DNA of 64,000 bases from assembly GCA_013288805.1 (NCBI GenBank), contig JABDBE010000008.1, forward strand, positions 1-64,000, written 5' to 3'. Every line of letters begins with the position of its first letter. Within the stretch, counting starts at the first letter, position 1. The notes beneath the pieces were generated by a model. That model was not told the DNA's origin and did no database searches. It was given only the letters and a program-made list of their open reading frames with translations. The position numbers were made by a program, and so were the translations under genes. This document shows, in pieces, positions 61,498 to 64,000 of this stretch. The DNA comes from Acidobacteriota bacterium (lineage in GTDB: Bacteria > Acidobacteriota > Terriglobia > Terriglobales > Acidobacteriaceae).

Positions 61498-62127
61498 TTA
61501 GAAACCGGAGGGAATCGGCGATGGTGGACCGATTTGGGCCTGTTTATTTGATGATTCTGAGCGCGGCAAAGCATCTGCCGCAGCGGCTAAAGCCGCAGTT
61601 GATTTTGCGTTGGTTGCGGCACGACTGAAGTCGTGCCCTGATACGGATCCTGTGTCCGGGGCTGCGTGGGTTTCATCAGGTACGTGGGTTTCATCTAAAA
61701 TTGATTGCTGAACTCCGGTGACGGCTTCGGCTGATGAGGCCATCCAACGCTGCAATGCTGTCAGCGCGATCTGGCGCTGGGTTGAATCCTCAATCACAAC
61801 GTAGCGGGCGAAGCAGCGGCCGCTGGCAAAGCGTTCACGTTCGGGACTTCCGGACAAGAACAGACGGCCTAGCGCCATCCCTAAGTCGTCAGCTTCCGAA
61901 ATCTGGAACAGCGCCAACATTCTTTTGCCGTCGCCGACGGCCAACTCGCCGGGAGCAATGACCTCTTCGGCCAAAGCGAAAAGGCCGGGCTTGCAGGGAG
62001 CCAGCACGAGACTGAAACCGTCCTGGCAGCGAAACCAACTTGACCACTGCAGCCGCCGATGGTCGAAGGCCGGTTCAAAGCCGTGGCGAACCAAGGATTC
62101 CGCGACCAGATGCGCTAGACCTTCCAT
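61498..62127 (-). CDS. protein of unknown function with repeat-derived C-terminus
   Basis: 209 aa from the ATG at EGLAHLVAESL behind GAGGG; a TTG five codons upstream is less likely. Residues 1 to about 135 form a compact domain (FEPAFDHRRLQWSSWFR, FALAEEVIAPGEL, MLALFQISEADDLG, RCFARYVVIEDSTQRQ) of no recognised family. The last about 70 residues are low complexity and encoded largely by hairpin repeats (SGHDFSRAATNAKS and TAALAAAADAL). It is probably cotranscribed with nrdJ from the NrdR-controlled promoter upstream, which suggests a link to nucleotide metabolism. Confidence 0.7.
   Translation of the reverse strand: MEGLAHLVAESLVRHGFEPAFDHRRLQWSSWFRCQDGFSLVLAPCKPGLFALAEEVIAPGELAVGDGKRMLALFQISEADDLGMALGRLFLSGSPERERFASGRCFARYVVIEDSTQRQIALTALQRWMASSAEAVTGVQQSILDETHVPDETHAAPDTGSVSGHDFSRAATNAKSTAALAAAADALPRSESSNKQAQIGPPSPIPSGF
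61584..61637. repeat. two hairpin repeats read as coding sequence
   Basis: GCGGCT-AA-AGCCGC and GGCACGACT-GA-AGTCGTGCC (9-bp stem) lie inside the 3' end of the hypothetical gene. The second is a common dispersed element type in this phylum. Both add residues without breaking the frame. Confidence 0.6.
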
Positions 62128-62288
62128 TGGAGACCCTCGCAATCATTTCGAAAGAAGAGGGCTGCGAGCCCTCCTTTCGAGGCATTTTCCACAAGCTGGT
62201 TGTCAAACTGTTGTCGCTCCCGTGGGGATGTCCGGAAGACCGGACCGGAAGACGGCCACCGCTCGTTTCAGGCTTCAGGCGTCGGGCT

Positions 62289-62396
62289 TCAGGAAGCCTT
62301 GACGCTCTGGTTGACGTTGGCGGGGCGGCGCGGGGTCACCTCGGCCACGGCGTCCGCCCCTGTTTTCTTGCACTTACTCGTTCTCACTTTTTGCAT
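62289..62396 (-). CDS. possible leader peptide or small protein (35 aa)
   Basis: An ATG 8 nt after GGAGG opens a frame encoding MQKVRTSKCKKTGADAVAE and ending NQSVKAS, basic at the start. The stem GCCTCCG-AAAA-CGGAGGC (62420-62403) holds the GGAGG, so translation may be controlled. It lies directly behind the promoter and NrdR box of the nrdJ group. It could be a regulatory short frame, the 5' part of a lost gene, or chance. Confidence 0.35.
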   Translation of the reverse strand: MQKVRTSKCKKTGADAVAEVTPRRPANVNQSVKAS

Positions 62397-62443
62397 CGCT
62401 CCGCCTCCGTTTTCGGAGGCGTTTACTGCCCTATGGGATGGCA

Positions 62444-62472
62444 ACAGTACTCCCGCCGGTTGTGGCTGTCAA
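62444..62472 (-). promoter_or_regulatory. sigma70-type promoter for the nrdJ gene group
   Basis: On the - strand, TTGACA (62472-62467) and TACTGT (62449-62444) are separated by exactly 17 nt. This is the best promoter match seen in the window, and is placed just downstream of an NrdR box. Confidence 0.65.
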
Positions 62473-62478
62473 GAGGTA

Positions 62479-62494
62479 ACACTACATATTGTAT
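62479..62494. promoter_or_regulatory. NrdR box
   Basis: Read on the - strand, ATACAATATGTAGTGT agrees with the NrdR consensus (ACACWATATNTWGTGT) at 15 of 16 positions. It lies 6 nt upstream of the -35. NrdR represses ribonucleotide reductase genes when dATP is high. Usually two boxes occur about 31-32 nt apart; a second good one was not found, though a weak one may exist. Confidence 0.7.
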
Positions 62495-62654
62495 CCTAAT
62501 GCAATTACTGCGCAGATGCGGGTTCGCGGACGAGTTTTCCACAAGTGGCGTGGATTCAGGTGCATTCGTGTGTTTGAGCGCGTTTTTCGAGCCGATGTAC
62601 AGGAAGGTTGATGCCGATATTCTTGCGTGGCCTGAATCTCCTTTCTGACGCTTA

Positions 62655-62700
62655 CCCAGGACTTACGTCCTGGGCTATTGTCTGTCGCCCCTCCGGGGCT
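62655..62700. repeat. CCCAGGACTTACGTCCTGGG/CCCCTCCGGGGC double hairpin
   Basis: The third and best-preserved copy of the element at 53913 and 61274, with both stems intact and TATTGTCTGTCG between them. It lies in the gap between the nrdJ group and the PGDYG-like gene. No other feature is evident between 62500 and 62870. Confidence 0.75.
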
Positions 62701-62873
62701 GGTGCCTCGTCATGCTGGCTCTGTCCGACTACGCGATTATTTGCTGCGAAAGCTTTCCGGTGACTACAGTGCGTCTTCGACGAATCCGGCGTTGCCTCCG
62801 GCAGCCGGGACAAGAGCGTTCCGGGGCTACGCGCGCATCGGACGACTGGACGGGCGCGGACGCGTGTCCTTCA

Positions 62874-63179
62874 TTAGGCCGTGGCCGCGGGGCGCGCGGA
62901 GACGCGACGTTTGGGAACCTGATGCGCGATCTCGGCTCCCAGGCTGGGCGTCCATCGATCGTCTGCCAGACCCATGGCCACGTAAACGTCTTCAAAAATC
63001 AGCCGCGGGGCGATGCGTCGCGCACCGTCGGAGGATTCGACCAGATAATCGCCAGGCTGGCCACGATGTTCCCGGCCGAGCGCGTCGACAAAGAGGAGCG
63101 GTTGGGTGAGTTGTCGAGCTTTGATCAAGAAACGGGTGCGATAGATTTTCCATGTTGCAGAATTTTTTCTCACGTTCAT
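62874..63179 (-). CDS. PGDYG-like small protein
   Basis: 101 aa. The block FVDALGREHRGQPGDYLVESSDG contains the P-G-D-Y motif of the small 'PGDYG' family, followed by RIAPRLIFEDVYVAMG. A short basic N-terminus (RKNSATWKIYRTRFLIKARQL) precedes it. These proteins are uncharacterised and often sit near phage or mobile regions, or as single genes. The Ala/Arg-rich end is probably disordered. No neighbour suggests a role. Confidence 0.62.
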   Translation of the reverse strand: MNVRKNSATWKIYRTRFLIKARQLTQPLLFVDALGREHRGQPGDYLVESSDGARRIAPRLIFEDVYVAMGLADDRWTPSLGAEIAHQVPKRRVSARPAATA

Positions 63180-63669
63180 TTACCCTTCGGGGGGAGGGAG
63201 AATGAAAAGGCCTTTTCGCTTTGCGACTGCCGATTTTCTACCGCTCTCTCCAGCTCAGCCTCGATGCCGGAGGCGTAATTAATTTTGTTGGCTGAATGTT
63301 GTCGAGGACGAGCACGAATCTACGCGCGAGAATGGCTGAGGTCAATTACCAATGTTTGGTGCAGTCGAGGAAAAAGTTGGCGGGGATTTTCCGGGATAGG
63401 CAGCGATCAAAGAATTTCCGGCGCGAGTGACTTTGTCTATGTTGCGTGCGGTTTTTCTGCCTGATTCAAAATGGGAAGTGGAATCTGGTGGGCGCGGTCA
63501 AGATAATTTCCACAGACCGTGCACAGGAAATGCAGAAAGGCAGTTGTCGGTTCCTGGCTCCTGGTTCTCAGTTGGATCTATACCGGTCAGAAAACTCAGC
63601 CTCGGATTTTCTCACGACACGCGCAATTTGCGGAGCTTGGCTCCGCGAGCCTTGAAGTAAGATTCTTTC
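63180..63669. other. gene-free stretch
   Basis: About 490 nt between two divergent genes. No convincing gene, RNA or repeat element was recognised. Open frames here have poor composition and no ribosome binding sites. It presumably holds the promoters of both flanking genes. Confidence 0.5.
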
Positions 63670-64000
63670 ATGCCCAAAAAATCAATGGACTCTCACGGAC
63701 TTCCCGTGGTGAAAGTCTCGCGACGTGGAGCGAACCGGCTCACGGACGGTCATGTGTGGGTCTATCGTTCTGACATTCTCGCCGCGGACGGCGTTCCCCC
63801 CGGCGCTTTGGTTGGAGTAATTGACGATCGTGAGAAGTTTCTGGGCGCAGCGCTTTATAGCACTGCTTCGCAGATTGCGATTCGCATGATCGCGAAGGAC
63901 GCTGTGAAAGACCTCGATGGCTTGCTGCGGAAGCGACTGCAGGAAGCGATTGCCTATCGCGAGCGCGTCGTGCGGGGCACCGATGCCTATCGGATCGTCT
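63670..64000 (+). CDS. RlmI/RlmK-family 23S rRNA methyltransferase (partial, 5' end)
   Basis: The first 110 codons are present, then the window ends. The N-terminal PUA-like domain is clear: VVKVSRRGANRLTDGHVWVYRSDI, then GVIDDREKFLGAALYSTASQIAIRM. In RlmI (5-methylcytidine 1962 of 23S rRNA) this domain precedes a SAM-binding methyltransferase domain that must lie beyond the window. The start ATG was chosen because the family begins close to it. Confidence 0.85.
   Translation, partial: MPKKSMDSHGLPVVKVSRRGANRLTDGHVWVYRSDILAADGVPPGALVGVIDDREKFLGAALYSTASQIAIRMIAKDAVKDLDGLLRKRLQEAIAYRERVVRGTDAYRIV

Noticed and set aside
62040-62648. A 202-codon frame on the + strand over the nrdJ promoter region.
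   Set aside because: It overlaps the hypothetical gene, the NrdR box and promoter, and has no family resemblance or ribosome binding site.
61173-62650. A cobalamin riboswitch controlling the B12-dependent ribonucleotide reductase.
   Set aside because: Neither the conserved B12-box core (GCCACTG) nor the surrounding arms were found in the leader; an NrdR box was seen instead.

Overview
The window looks like chromosomal DNA of an Acidobacteriota species, probably class Terriglobia (Koribacter or 'Sulfotelmatobacter'-like). This is inferred from GC-rich sequence, dense genes on both strands, a GldG/DUF4340/ABC operon, a UPF0182 giant membrane protein, a B12-dependent ribonucleotide reductase, several secreted proteins of unknown family, and many short hairpin-forming dispersed repeats between and inside genes. 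No 16S rRNA is present, so the assignment stays inferential. No prophage, transposase, integrase or CRISPR array was found.

Layout. 0-9 kb: end of a VCBS-repeat protein, beta-carbonic anhydrase (with an apparent one-base loss at its start), TauE/SafE exporter, Fpg/Nei-type glycosylase, Hsp15-like S4 protein, UPF0182 protein, and three exported proteins of little-known function. 9-16 kb: Tat-exported GH1 glycosidase and a tightly packed operon encoding an ABC ATPase fused in frame to its permease, a GldG-like protein and a DUF4340 protein, divergent from an aldo/keto reductase. 16.6-20 kb: late haem operon hemE-hemH-hemY. 20-30 kb: class III aminotransferase, MurJ, bactofilin, RNase R, tRNA-Pro(GGG), a 2,4-dienoyl-CoA-reductase-like SDR, a holin-superfamily membrane protein and a frameshifted YbaK deacylase gene. 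30-45 kb: SulP transporter, glutamine synthetase, YceH, HpcH/HpaI aldolase, a small bacterial metallothionein, GNAT, a second aldo/keto reductase, HtrA-like protease, CoaE, FolD, a DUF374 acyltransferase and PurB. 45-53 kb: MarR-ClC operon, a second trypsin-like protease, PilZ, glutaredoxin, metallo-beta-lactamase-fold, cupin, DinB and PD-(D/E)XK proteins.

The accessory part is 53.3-58.2 kb. After a repeat-rich stretch come a translationally coupled pair on the + strand (GlnD/DUF294-like nucleotidyltransferase and a xylose-isomerase-like TIM barrel). Facing it on the - strand is a three-gene unit: a 69-aa protein, an XRE-type HTH protein and a retron-type reverse transcriptase with NAxxH and VTG-like motifs. 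The unit begins with an inverted-repeat operator/promoter directly behind nrdJ. A leader of roughly 320 nt follows, rich in hairpins and ending in a stem that hides the ribosome binding site of the first gene. This is the best candidate for an undescribed system in the window, possibly a retron-like defence module.

58.2-64 kb: nrdJ, preceded on the - strand by a repeat-extended hypothetical gene, a possible 35-aa reading frame, a sigma70-like promoter and a near-perfect NrdR box; then a PGDYG-like protein and the start of an RlmI-family rRNA methyltransferase that runs off the window.
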